Shown piece after piece: positions 39,153 to 46,827 of a stretch of 64,000 nucleotides of DNA; positions within the stretch are counted from its first letter, which is position 1; each line of letters begins with the position of its first letter. The position numbers and the translations under genes were made by a program. The stretch covers positions 434,001 through 498,000 of the forward strand of contig NZ_QLYX01000002.1 of the NCBI RefSeq assembly GCF_003289645.1. The letters are read 5' to 3'. Source of the DNA: Actinomadura craniellae. GTDB lineage: Bacteria > Actinomycetota > Actinomycetes > Streptosporangiales > Streptosporangiaceae. The notes under the pieces were generated by a model, which searched no databases, had not been told where the DNA came from, and saw only the letters and a program-made list of their open reading frames with translations.

Positions 39153-40135
39153 CCACCCGACTCCCCACCCCCGACCCGGACCCCGAGGACATCGGGCAGG
39201 GCATCGCCGCCCTAGAGGCGCACCTGGCCGCCCACGCCCCCACCGAACCGCCCGCCCCGAACGGCTCGGACGAGTTCGACGGGGAGACTCGCCGGGTGCG
39301 CAGGTTGCGCGCGCAGGTCGCCGAAGCTCGGATGTTGGCCGACCTGCACGACGATGACACCCCGCTGCTACTCGACAGCCGCAAGGTCCGCCGCCGTCGG
39401 CGCGCCGCGCACGAGGCCGCCCGGTTGCACGCCCTGGCCCAAGACCCGGCAATGCGCGCCTGGCAGGCCGCACGGATGCGCCGGGTGCTGGTGACCGCCG
39501 CGATGGTGTCGCTGACCCTGGCATTGGCGTGGTCCACGGCCGGTGTGCAGAAGTTCGCCGCCGACGGCGCCCCCGCATGGTCGCCGTCGTGGCTGTTCGC
39601 CTGGCTGGTAGAGCCGTTCATGTCACTGGCGCTGCTGGTGGTGGTAGGCGCCAAGGCATACATGGGCACCCGCGGCCAACCCATCCACTCGCCGACCCTG
39701 ACCCGGATCGAATGGCTGTTCCTGGCACTGACGCTCGCCATGAACGGATGGCCCTACGCCCCCGGCATCGCCGCCGAGTTCAGCCTCTCCCGGCTGGTGC
39801 TGCACCTACTGGGACCGGTCGTCGCGGTGGCCGTGGTGACCGCTCTGCCGATCATTTTGGAGGCGTTCGCCGGGCTCGACCACGGCACCGTTACCGGCGC
39901 CTCTACCGGTGCCCCTACTGCCCCTACGTACAGGCATAACGCGCCCACCGGCGACCCCGCCGGTAGCCCTGCGGTGCGGGCCGACGTAGGCGAGTTGACC
40001 CGTCGGGCACGGGACCTGATCGCCGCCGGGGCGCTGCCGGTGAATCCCTCGGCGACCGCGCTCCGTGCCGCGTTGCGGTGCGGGACCGACACCGCCCGCC
40101 AGGTCCGCGACGAACTCCGCAACAGCACCCAGTGA
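39149..40135 (+). CDS. DUF2637 (SpdB-like) membrane protein
   Basis: A 328-residue protein. Residues 1-105 are charged, then four membrane helices (VLVTAAMVSLTLALAWSTAG, WLFAWLVEPFMSLALLVVVG, and two after IEWLFLALTLAMNG) form the DUF2637 domain, and a Thr/Pro linker leads to a C-terminal helix-turn-helix-like part (LPVNPSATALRAALRCGTDT). DUF2637 proteins occur beside transfer genes of Streptomyces plasmids, where Spd proteins help spread within the mycelium. GTG overlaps the previous stop. Confidence 0.82.
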   Translation: MTTRLPTPDPDPEDIGQGIAALEAHLAAHAPTEPPAPNGSDEFDGETRRVRRLRAQVAEARMLADLHDDDTPLLLDSRKVRRRRRAAHEAARLHALAQDPAMRAWQAARMRRVLVTAAMVSLTLALAWSTAGVQKFAADGAPAWSPSWLFAWLVEPFMSLALLVVVGAKAYMGTRGQPIHSPTLTRIEWLFLALTLAMNGWPYAPGIAAEFSLSRLVLHLLGPVVAVAVVTALPIILEAFAGLDHGTVTGASTGAPTAPTYRHNAPTGDPAGSPAVRADVGELTRRARDLIAAGALPVNPSATALRAALRCGTDTARQVRDELRNSTQ

Positions 40136-40206
40136 CCCCGGACCGGTCCGGGGGCCACCAGCCACGAAACGCCCCCGGACCGGCCCCTCATAGGAGGTGA
40201 ACCACC

Positions 40207-40416
40207 ATGACCGGGAACCCGATGACGCGCTTCGAGCCGCCGCCCTGGGAGGAACGGCCCTGGCGGGGCCTGGACGGCCCGCCGTGCCCGACCTGCGGCG
40301 CCCAGGACACCCGATGGGACTGCATCAGCCCGGACTACCCGGGCGACTGGTGGGAGTGCCGCAACGACCACCGTTTCCTGCTCGACCACGACGGCCGTAC
40401 CTGGCGGGAGGCGTAA
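40207..40416 (+). CDS. Small zinc-ribbon protein (69 aa)
   Basis: MTGNPMTRFEPPPWEERPWR continues with CPTCGAQDTRWDC and WWECRNDHRF. The four cysteines fit a zinc ribbon. An AGGAGGTGAACC site precedes the ATG and the next gene starts 2 bp after the stop, so it is part of the transfer operon. Function unknown. Confidence 0.7.
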   Translation: MTGNPMTRFEPPPWEERPWRGLDGPPCPTCGAQDTRWDCISPDYPGDWWECRNDHRFLLDHDGRTWREA

Positions 40417-40418
40417 CG

Positions 40419-42683
40419 ATGACCGAGAACACGATCCCGAACAGGAACGACCGCGGTGACGCCGAGGTGATTCCGCTGCGTCCCGACACCGACGCCGGAA
40501 CCGGCGCTGAGTCGGTGCCGACCGGCCGGCCGGTGCCCAGATGGGCGCGCGAGCGCCGGCCCGCCCACCTCGACCAGCCTGCCGAGGAGATCCCCGACAA
40601 CGCCGACGCCCCGGACGCCGACGACGCCGAATCGGTGGTCATCACCGGCACCGTCGTGGGCGCCCCGGTGGACCCGCCCGACGAGCCGCGCCGTTTCCAC
40701 CCGCGCCGCACTCGCGCTGAGGTGCGCCCGCCGGTGATCCCGTCGTGGATGAACTCCCGCGCAGCGGTGCGCGAGTCTGTCAGGTGGGCCGCGGGTGAGG
40801 TGCGCTACCGGGTGGAGTTCCACGCGGTCCGCTTCCCCAAGTACGCCGCCAAGGTGCTGGTGTTCGCCCCCGTCGGTGCGGCCCGCCTGGTGGTGCGGTT
40901 GCTGCGCTGGGCCTCCGCCGAAGACGGTAACTGGGACCTGCGGCAGGCCGCCGCCCAGCGCGGGGACGCCGACACCTGGATGAAGCTCGACGCGCGCCGG
41001 CAGCGTCAGGCCAAATGGCGGTGGTCGCTGGCCGCCGGGGTGGGCGCGGTGGCCGCGGCCGGTGGGATGGTGCTGGTGTTCGGCGACGCCCCATGGTGGT
41101 GGCGGGCCGCCGCTTTGGCGGTGGGGTTGCCGGTGCTGGCCCGCGCCGGCCGCCCCGCCGATCGGCCGATCACCGACCGGGTGTCACAAGGCAAGACCTA
41201 CCGCAAGCTGACCGCCGACCTGGTGCGCCGTGCCCTGATGTCCCTGCAACTGGCGGGGATCAACTCGGCGGTCGCCAAGGACCCGGGCGCGATCTCCTTC
41301 CCCGTGGAGATCCACCGGGATGGCCCCGGGCACCTGGCGATCGTGGACCTGCCCTATGGGGTGGAGGCCGCCGACGTCATCGCCCGCCGCGGCCGGCTCG
41401 CCTCCGGGCTGCGGTTGCCGCTGGACCAGGTGTGGCCCGAACCGGCCCCCGGGCACACCGGCCGCCTGGCCCTGTGGGTCGGACACGAACCGGCCTCACA
41501 GATGCGGCAACCGTCCTGGCCGCTGCTCAAGGGCGGGCAGGTGGATGTGTTCAAGCCGTTCCCGTTCGCCACCACCCCCCGCATGAACGTGGTGGACGCC
41601 TCGCTGATGTACCGCAACTGGCTGTTCGGCGGACAACCCGGTTCCGGCAAGACGTTCGCGCTTCGGTTGCTGGCGCTGGCCGCCGCGCTGGACCCGCGGG
41701 CTGAGCTGCGGATCTATGAGATGAAGGGGGTGGGGGACTTCAAAGCTTTGGCGCCGGTGTGCGCTGAGTACGGCAACGGGTTCGATGACGACACCCTGAC
41801 CGGATGCGCCCAGCTCATCGAGTGGCTGTATGAGGAGTGCCAGCGACGCTCCAAGCGCATCGACCACTACGCCGCCGCCGGCAAAGCCCCCGAAAACAAG
41901 GTCACCCCCGAACTCGCCTCCCTCAAAGGGTCGGGGCTGCATCCGCTGGTGGTGTGCCTGGACGAACTCCAGGAACTCATGCTGTCCCCGCACGGCAGGC
42001 GGGCCGGGGAGATCCTGGAGAAGGTCATCAAACTCGGCCGCGCCCTCGGGGTGGTCCTGATCATCGGGACGCAGATCCCCGACAAGGACAGCCTGCCCAC
42101 CGGGATCACCCGCAACGTCAACACCCGGTTCTGCCTGTCGGTGGCCGACCAAACCGCCAACGACATGATCCTCGGGACCAGCCAGTACAAGCTCGGCCAC
42201 CGCGCCACCGTCTTCAAGCCCGGACCCCCCACCGAAGGCGGCGAAGCCGGATGGGGCATCCTGCGCGGCATCGGCGAGACCGGCGCCCGGTGCTCCTTCT
42301 ACGTCGACTCCGACCAAGCCGCCCGCATCATCGACCGCGCCGTCACCCTGCGGCGGGATGCCGGGACCCTGCCCGCCGAAGGCACCCAGACCCGGGAGAC
42401 CAGCCCGGCCTATGACGTGCTCGCCGACGTCGCCACCGTGTGGCCCGCCGGGGAGGACGCCGCATGGAACGAGACTCTGCTGGAACTGCTCGCCGAGATG
42501 CGGCCCGAGGTGTACGCCGGGTGGAAGCCCGCCCAGCTCACCTCCGCCCTGTCCACCCATGGCGTCAAGGTCGGGCAGGTCGGTCGGCGCATCGACGGCA
42601 AGACCGTCAACCGCCGCGGCCCTCACCGTGCCGACATCACCACCGCCATCACCGACCGTAATCACAAGCGGAGTGCCGAGTAG
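40419..42683 (+). CDS. FtsK/SpoIIIE-type conjugative DNA translocase (TraB-like)
   Basis: A 754-residue motor protein. Residues 1-110 are disordered, membrane helices lie at about 205-245, and the RecA-like motor has Walker A GGQPGSGKTFA (404-414) and Walker B LVVCLDELQEL (510-520). After the motor, a C-terminal winged-helix part (VYAGWKPAQLTSALSTHGVK, VGRRIDGKTVNRRG) would read specific DNA repeats. Streptomyces TraB and TraSA are of this sort: one protein pumps double-stranded DNA from cell to cell. The GCTAGC cluster directly downstream is the natural candidate target. The ATG follows the zinc-ribbon gene by 2 bp. Confidence 0.9.
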   Translation: MTENTIPNRNDRGDAEVIPLRPDTDAGTGAESVPTGRPVPRWARERRPAHLDQPAEEIPDNADAPDADDAESVVITGTVVGAPVDPPDEPRRFHPRRTRAEVRPPVIPSWMNSRAAVRESVRWAAGEVRYRVEFHAVRFPKYAAKVLVFAPVGAARLVVRLLRWASAEDGNWDLRQAAAQRGDADTWMKLDARRQRQAKWRWSLAAGVGAVAAAGGMVLVFGDAPWWWRAAALAVGLPVLARAGRPADRPITDRVSQGKTYRKLTADLVRRALMSLQLAGINSAVAKDPGAISFPVEIHRDGPGHLAIVDLPYGVEAADVIARRGRLASGLRLPLDQVWPEPAPGHTGRLALWVGHEPASQMRQPSWPLLKGGQVDVFKPFPFATTPRMNVVDASLMYRNWLFGGQPGSGKTFALRLLALAAALDPRAELRIYEMKGVGDFKALAPVCAEYGNGFDDDTLTGCAQLIEWLYEECQRRSKRIDHYAAAGKAPENKVTPELASLKGSGLHPLVVCLDELQELMLSPHGRRAGEILEKVIKLGRALGVVLIIGTQIPDKDSLPTGITRNVNTRFCLSVADQTANDMILGTSQYKLGHRATVFKPGPPTEGGEAGWGILRGIGETGARCSFYVDSDQAARIIDRAVTLRRDAGTLPAEGTQTRETSPAYDVLADVATVWPAGEDAAWNETLLELLAEMRPEVYAGWKPAQLTSALSTHGVKVGQVGRRIDGKTVNRRGPHRADITTAITDRNHKRSAE

Positions 42684-42696
42684 GCCCGATTCGGGT

Positions 42697-42851
42697 GCTA
42701 GTGCTAGCGACCCACCCTGCTAGCGCTAGCACCCCCGCTAGCACCCCAACCCTGCGATCACCAGCACGTTAGCCGCTAGCGCCCTGACCAGCCAACACCC
42801 CCAAAACCGCCCCTGAATGAGGTTTGTGACCCCTACCACCGGGCCGCTAGC
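42697..42851. repeat. GCTAGC cluster, candidate clt/transfer locus
   Basis: Six GCTAGC palindromes (42703, 42719, 42725, 42737, 42775, 42846) and one GCTAGT (42697) lie in 155 bp. Several are in tandem 6-bp steps. CTAG is normally rare in such GC-rich DNA. The cluster lies in the 229-bp gap after the translocase gene, where the cis-acting locus of transfer is found in related plasmids. No gene lies in the gap. Confidence 0.65.
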
Positions 42852-42912
42852 CCAGCTTCACCGTTCCCTCTGCCCGTCACTGTCCGTCACGTTCACCTGT
42901 GGGAGGACCGCT

Positions 42913-43176
42913 GTGAGAACCCTGTTGCTCGCCGCTGCCGACACCCCCGGAACCGGCACCGGAACGCTGATCCTGTTCGCCCTGGCCGCGCTCGCCGTCT
43001 ACCTGATCTCGTGTCGGATCTGGCCGTTCACCGCCTGCACCAAGTGCGAGGGCGCCGGCCGGTTCCGCTCGCCCAACGGTCGCGCCTGGCGGTACTGCAC
43101 CCGCTGCAACGGCAAGGGCGCCCGGCTGCGCACCGGCCGCCGCATCCTCAACCACCTCACCGGCACCCGCCGCTAA
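42913..43176 (+). CDS. Membrane protein with DnaJ-type zinc finger
   Basis: An 87-residue protein. A hydrophobic helix (TLILFALAALAVYLISCRIW) precedes two CxxCxGxG-like motifs, CTKCEGAGRF and CTRCNGKGAR, as in half of a DnaJ zinc domain. The GTG at 42913 has GGGAGG six bases upstream. Proteins of this form are common in actinomycete elements; role unknown. Confidence 0.7.
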   Translation: MRTLLLAAADTPGTGTGTLILFALAALAVYLISCRIWPFTACTKCEGAGRFRSPNGRAWRYCTRCNGKGARLRTGRRILNHLTGTRR

Positions 43177-43211
43177 CCCCCCGCTCTGCCCCGAAGGAAG
43201 GACCACGCGCG

Positions 43212-43547
43212 ATGACCGCCAACCACGCCATGTCCGCCGGGATGCCGCCGGTGGCCAACCCGGACGGGATCACCACCGGCACCCCGTGCGGGTGCACCGG
43301 ATGCGCCGCACACGAGGGCCCGTGTCGGTCCCTGCACCAGTTCCGGCACCCGCAGACCAAGACCGCCATGTACCTGGAGGACACCGAGCGCGGGCCGCGC
43401 TGCCCGTACTGCCTGCTGGTCACCACCCGACCGGGCGCAACCGGGCAGCGGGCCGCCGCCGCGTTGGAGCGGCCGGCTGCGGCCGGACAGCAAGACGGGC
43501 TGTTCGATGCCGCCCCCTACCGCACCCGCCACAGGGGCACGCAGTGA
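43212..43547 (+). CDS. Cys-rich hypothetical element protein
   Basis: A 111-residue protein. CGCTGCAAHEGPC and CPYC could form zinc sites; the C-terminal third is Ala-rich. The ATG has GAAGGAAGG upstream and its stop overlaps the GTG of the next gene. Not recognised. Confidence 0.65.
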   Translation: MTANHAMSAGMPPVANPDGITTGTPCGCTGCAAHEGPCRSLHQFRHPQTKTAMYLEDTERGPRCPYCLLVTTRPGATGQRAAAALERPAAAGQQDGLFDAAPYRTRHRGTQ

Positions 43548-44362
43548 CCGCCCCGACCATCCCGACCGCCCCGGTGTTCTATCTAGGTGCCCACCAGCCG
43601 CACTGGCTGTGGCGGGTGGCCTTCCCGCTGTTCGTCTCCCACCGCCAACTGGCCCGCAAGGGGCGGTTGCGCCGGGCGGGGTGCCGGTGGGCGCTGGATT
43701 CTGGTGGGTTCACCGAGCTGTCGCTGAACGGCCGGTGGACCACCACCCCCGCCCAGTACGCCGAAGCGGTGGCCCAGTACGCCGAACACCTCGGCCGGTT
43801 GGACTTCGCGGCCCCGCAGGACTGGATGTGTGAGCCGTTCATGGTCGAGCGCACCGGGTTGAGCGTGGCCGAACACCAACACCGCACCGTGGCCAACTAC
43901 CTGGAGTTGACCGCACTCGCCCCCCACCTGCCGTTCATCCCCGTGCTGCAGGGCTGGAAGCTGCCGGACTATCTACGGTGCGTCGAGTTGTACGCCGCCG
44001 CCGGCATCGACCTGGCTGCGCTGCCGCGGGTGGGGCTGGGGTCGGTGTGCCGACGGCAGTCCACCGCCGAGATCGGCCACATCGTGGCCACCCTCGCCGG
44101 GCTCGGGTTGCGGTTGCACGGGTTCGGGGTCAAGACCGGCGGGTTGCACCGCTACGGCCACCAGCTCTCATCCGCGGACTCCATGGCGTGGTCGTTCACC
44201 GCCCGCCGCCGGCTCCCGCTGCCCGGGTGCACCGGTCACAAGAACTGCGCCAACTGCCTGACCTTCGCCACCCGGTGGCGGTCGGCGCTGCTGGCTGACC
44301 TGACCGCCCGCGGCCACCAAACCGACCTGTTCACCCTCCCCACCACCGAAAGGGCAGCATGA
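43544..44362 (+). CDS. TGT/DpdA-like protein (deazapurine-type base exchange)
   Basis: A 272-residue TIM-barrel-like protein. WALDSGGFTELSLNGRW, FAAPQDWMCEPFM, HLPFIPVLQGW, VGLGSVCRRQST and LHGFGVKTGGL follow the order of tRNA-guanine transglycosylase relatives, with Asp residues at the expected ends of strands. HKNCANCLTF near the end could bind zinc. The DpdA branch of this family inserts 7-deazaguanine into DNA and is found in mobile elements and phages. Precursor-synthesis genes are absent here. Activity on DNA is an inference. GTG overlaps the previous stop. Confidence 0.65.
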   Translation: MTAPTIPTAPVFYLGAHQPHWLWRVAFPLFVSHRQLARKGRLRRAGCRWALDSGGFTELSLNGRWTTTPAQYAEAVAQYAEHLGRLDFAAPQDWMCEPFMVERTGLSVAEHQHRTVANYLELTALAPHLPFIPVLQGWKLPDYLRCVELYAAAGIDLAALPRVGLGSVCRRQSTAEIGHIVATLAGLGLRLHGFGVKTGGLHRYGHQLSSADSMAWSFTARRRLPLPGCTGHKNCANCLTFATRWRSALLADLTARGHQTDLFTLPTTERAA

Positions 44363-45318
44363 CCACCGCCCCCGACCGCACCGAGCTGGCCGCGGCTGCA
44401 CTGGCCGCCGCGGCCCGCGGGTGGCACGTCTTCCCCCTCACGCCTGGCGACAAGCGGCCCCTACCGAAGTTCACCGACTGGGAGCATCGCGCCACCACCG
44501 ACCCCGCCCGCATCCGCCGGTGCTGGGACCACGGCCCCTACAACATCGGCATCGCCTGCGGCCCATCCGGGCTACTCGTGATCGACCTCGACAAGCCCAA
44601 GCCCGGCGAACACCCGCCGCCCGCATGGGCGAACGAACCCGGGATCACCGAGGGCGCCGACGTGCTCGCCGCGCTGTGCGAACGGCACGGCGCCGACTGG
44701 CCCGGCGACACCTTCACCGCCACCACCCGCCGCGGCGGCATGCACCTGTACTTCACCCCACCGCCCGGCACCGAGTTCCGCAACACCAACGGCAAACACC
44801 GCACCGGACTCGGGTGGCTCATCGACACCCGCGCCCACGGCGGCTACGTCGTCGCCCCGGGCAGCGTCGTGGACCTGCCGGACGGCACCGGCCGCTACGA
44901 GGTGGTTCATGACGTGGCGCCGGCCCCGCTCCCTGACTGGATAGCCCGGCTGCTGACCGAAGTCCGCGCCCCTGCTCCGCTCTTGGGTGCCCTACCTGCC
45001 GACCGGGACGGGGTCGGGGACTTGCCCGCCTACGTGCAAGCGGCACTCAAGGCGGAAGCCGACCGGGTGGCCACCGCCGTCCCCGGGGGCCGCAACCACG
45101 CCCTCAACAAAGCCGCCTACAACCTCGGCCGACTCGTCGGCGCCGGGCTGCTGGCCGAAGACCTGGCCGCCGAAGTGCTCTACAACGCGGCCGGCGTCCA
45201 CTTCGGACCCACCCGCGCCGACGTCCGGCCCGGCGAGGCGCGCGCCACGATCCGTTCCGCGCTGGCCGCCGGTGCCCGACGGCCGCGCCACATCACCATG
45301 AGGGGAAGTGCAGCATGA
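44359..45318 (+). CDS. Primase-polymerase (prim-pol), AICE replication
   Basis: A 319-residue bifunctional primase/polymerase. RGWHVFPLTPGDKRPLPKF is the usual first block, NIGIACGPSGLLVIDLDKPK holds the catalytic D76 and D78, and RRGGMHLYF the following His. A C-terminal helical part (AGLLAEDLAAEVLYNAAGVH) follows. AICEs of the RepPP type start replication with such an enzyme after excision. Both ends overlap neighbours by 4 bp, so it is coupled to the DpdA-like gene and the ATPase gene. Confidence 0.88.
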   Translation: MTTAPDRTELAAAALAAAARGWHVFPLTPGDKRPLPKFTDWEHRATTDPARIRRCWDHGPYNIGIACGPSGLLVIDLDKPKPGEHPPPAWANEPGITEGADVLAALCERHGADWPGDTFTATTRRGGMHLYFTPPPGTEFRNTNGKHRTGLGWLIDTRAHGGYVVAPGSVVDLPDGTGRYEVVHDVAPAPLPDWIARLLTEVRAPAPLLGALPADRDGVGDLPAYVQAALKAEADRVATAVPGGRNHALNKAAYNLGRLVGAGLLAEDLAAEVLYNAAGVHFGPTRADVRPGEARATIRSALAAGARRPRHITMRGSAA

Positions 45319-46475
45319 CCGCGCCCGCCCGACCCGCAAGCCACGGCGCCGTTCTACTGGACGCGCTGCTGAATGCGCTGACCCGGTACGTCATCCTTCC
45401 CAGCGAACCCGCCGCCGACGCCGTGGCGCTGTGGATCGCCGCAACCCACGCCCAACCCGCATGGGCGCACGCCCCCCGGCTGGTCATCCGCGGCCCTGAG
45501 AAGCGGTGCGGCAAGTCCCGGCTGCTGGACGTGGTGGAGGCCACCTGCCATGAGCCGTTCATCACCGTCAACAGCAGTTCGGCCGCGGTCTACCGGTCCA
45601 TCACCGACGACCCGCCCACCATGCTCGTGGATGAGGCCGACACCATCTTCGGACCCAAAGCCGACGGTAACGAGGACCTGCGCGGGCTGCTGAATGCCGG
45701 GCACCAGCGCAACCGGCCCGCCAAACGCTACGACGCCAACACCGGGCGGGTGGAGTCCATCCCGACGTTCGCCATGGCCGCGCTCGCCGGCATCGGCGCG
45801 ATGCCCGACACCATCGAAGACCGCGCCGTCATCGTGCGCATGCGCCGCCGCGGCCCCGGCGAAACCGTCTCGCCCTACCGGCACAAACGAGACCGGCGGC
45901 CCCTACGGCACCTCGCCGACAACCTGTCCAAGTGGCTGCGCGCCGACCTGTCCGCCCTCGAAACCGCCGAACCGCCCATGCCCGTAGAAGACCGCGCCGC
46001 CGACACATGGGAACCGCTCGTGGCCGTCGCCGACCACGCCGGTGGGCACTGGCCCGACCGGGCGCGCGCCGCCGCCCTGGCGCTCACCGCCGACGCCAAC
46101 GACAACGGGCAGATGTCCACCCGGCTGCGGCTGCTCACCGACTGCCGGACAGCATTCGGTGCCGACAACGCGCTTCCTACGGCCATGCTGCTGGAGCGGC
46201 TGAAAGCCGACTCGGAAGCACCATGGGCCGACTTCGGAGCAAACGGCCTGACCGCGATGAAACTCGGCGCGATGCTGCGCGAATACGACATTCGCTCGAC
46301 CACCGCCCGGTTCAACGGACAACCCGCCAAGGGGTACCTGCGCGCCGACTTCACCGACGCCTGGGCGCGCTACTGCGGTGATGACACCCCGCACGCAGAC
46401 GCCGAAATCCTCGTTCTCGCCAGGGACAGCCGTAACAGCCGTAACAGCATCGATTCCCCAGCTCAGGCCCGATGA
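45315..46475 (+). CDS. DUF3631-type ATPase, replication partner
   Basis: A 386-residue P-loop protein. Walker A is GPEKRCGKSRLLD (about 56-68) and Walker B MLVDEADTIFGP (about 98-109); the DUF3631 part follows (RDRRPLRHLADNLSKWLRAD, EDRAADTWEPLVAVADHAGG). In many elements this domain is fused to or follows a prim-pol and would act as helicase loader or helicase. The last codons (RDSRNSRNSIDS) lie over the first two copies of the GCCGTAAC repeat, so coding and origin DNA overlap. Confidence 0.85.
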   Translation: MTAPARPASHGAVLLDALLNALTRYVILPSEPAADAVALWIAATHAQPAWAHAPRLVIRGPEKRCGKSRLLDVVEATCHEPFITVNSSSAAVYRSITDDPPTMLVDEADTIFGPKADGNEDLRGLLNAGHQRNRPAKRYDANTGRVESIPTFAMAALAGIGAMPDTIEDRAVIVRMRRRGPGETVSPYRHKRDRRPLRHLADNLSKWLRADLSALETAEPPMPVEDRAADTWEPLVAVADHAGGHWPDRARAAALALTADANDNGQMSTRLRLLTDCRTAFGADNALPTAMLLERLKADSEAPWADFGANGLTAMKLGAMLREYDIRSTTARFNGQPAKGYLRADFTDAWARYCGDDTPHADAEILVLARDSRNSRNSIDSPAQAR

Positions 46476-46566
46476 GGCTTGCAACACCGTTACGGCTCAA
46501 GCCGTAACACCCGGGGAGCCGTAACGCGCTGAACAGCCAAAACGAGTCTGTTACGGCTGTTACGGC
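46429..46566. repeat. GCCGTAAC iterons, candidate replication origin
   Basis: Seven copies of an 8-bp word lie in 138 bp: GCCGTAAC at 46429, 46438, 46501 and 46518, and GTTACGGC at 46489, 46550 and 46559. Copies at 46489 and 46501 form an exact inverted pair around TCAA. The cluster sits between replication and excision genes, the place of ori in related elements. It could also be an operator for xis/int. Confidence 0.65.
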
Positions 46567-46611
46567 TCCCCCTCCCCAAAGCGCCGGATCACGCCCCAAG
46601 GAGACGCCACG

Positions 46612-46824
46612 GTGACCACCGCCACCGCCGCCCCGCCCCCCGGCAAAGCCCTCTACCGCGTCCACGAGGCCATGCCCCTGCTGTCCCTGAGCCGAGCCAA
46701 GATCTACCAACTCATCCGCTCCGGCCGGCTGCGCACCGTCAAGGAAGGCCGTACCCGCCTGATCCCCGCCGCCGCCATCGCCGAATACGTCGCGCTGCTG
46801 GAGCAGGAAGCCGAGGTCGCCTGA
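46612..46824 (+). CDS. xis: Excisionase (HTH_17/MerR-like)
   Basis: A 70-residue protein with a small winged HTH: ALYRVHEAMPLLSLSRAKIY, QLIRSGRLRTVKEGRTRLIP. This is the excisionase fold of actinomycete elements, which bends attachment-site DNA and steers the integrase to excision. The GTG has AAGGAGA upstream, and the integrase gene starts 3 bp after the stop. Position and size agree with Xis of pSAM2-like elements. Confidence 0.85.
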   Translation: MTTATAAPPPGKALYRVHEAMPLLSLSRAKIYQLIRSGRLRTVKEGRTRLIPAAAIAEYVALLEQEAEVA

Positions 46825-46827
46825 CCC

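Noticed and set aside
42684-42912. A small gene in the gap after the translocase
   Set aside because: Frames there are broken by the GCTAGC repeats (CTAG gives stops), and no ribosome site fits until 42901.
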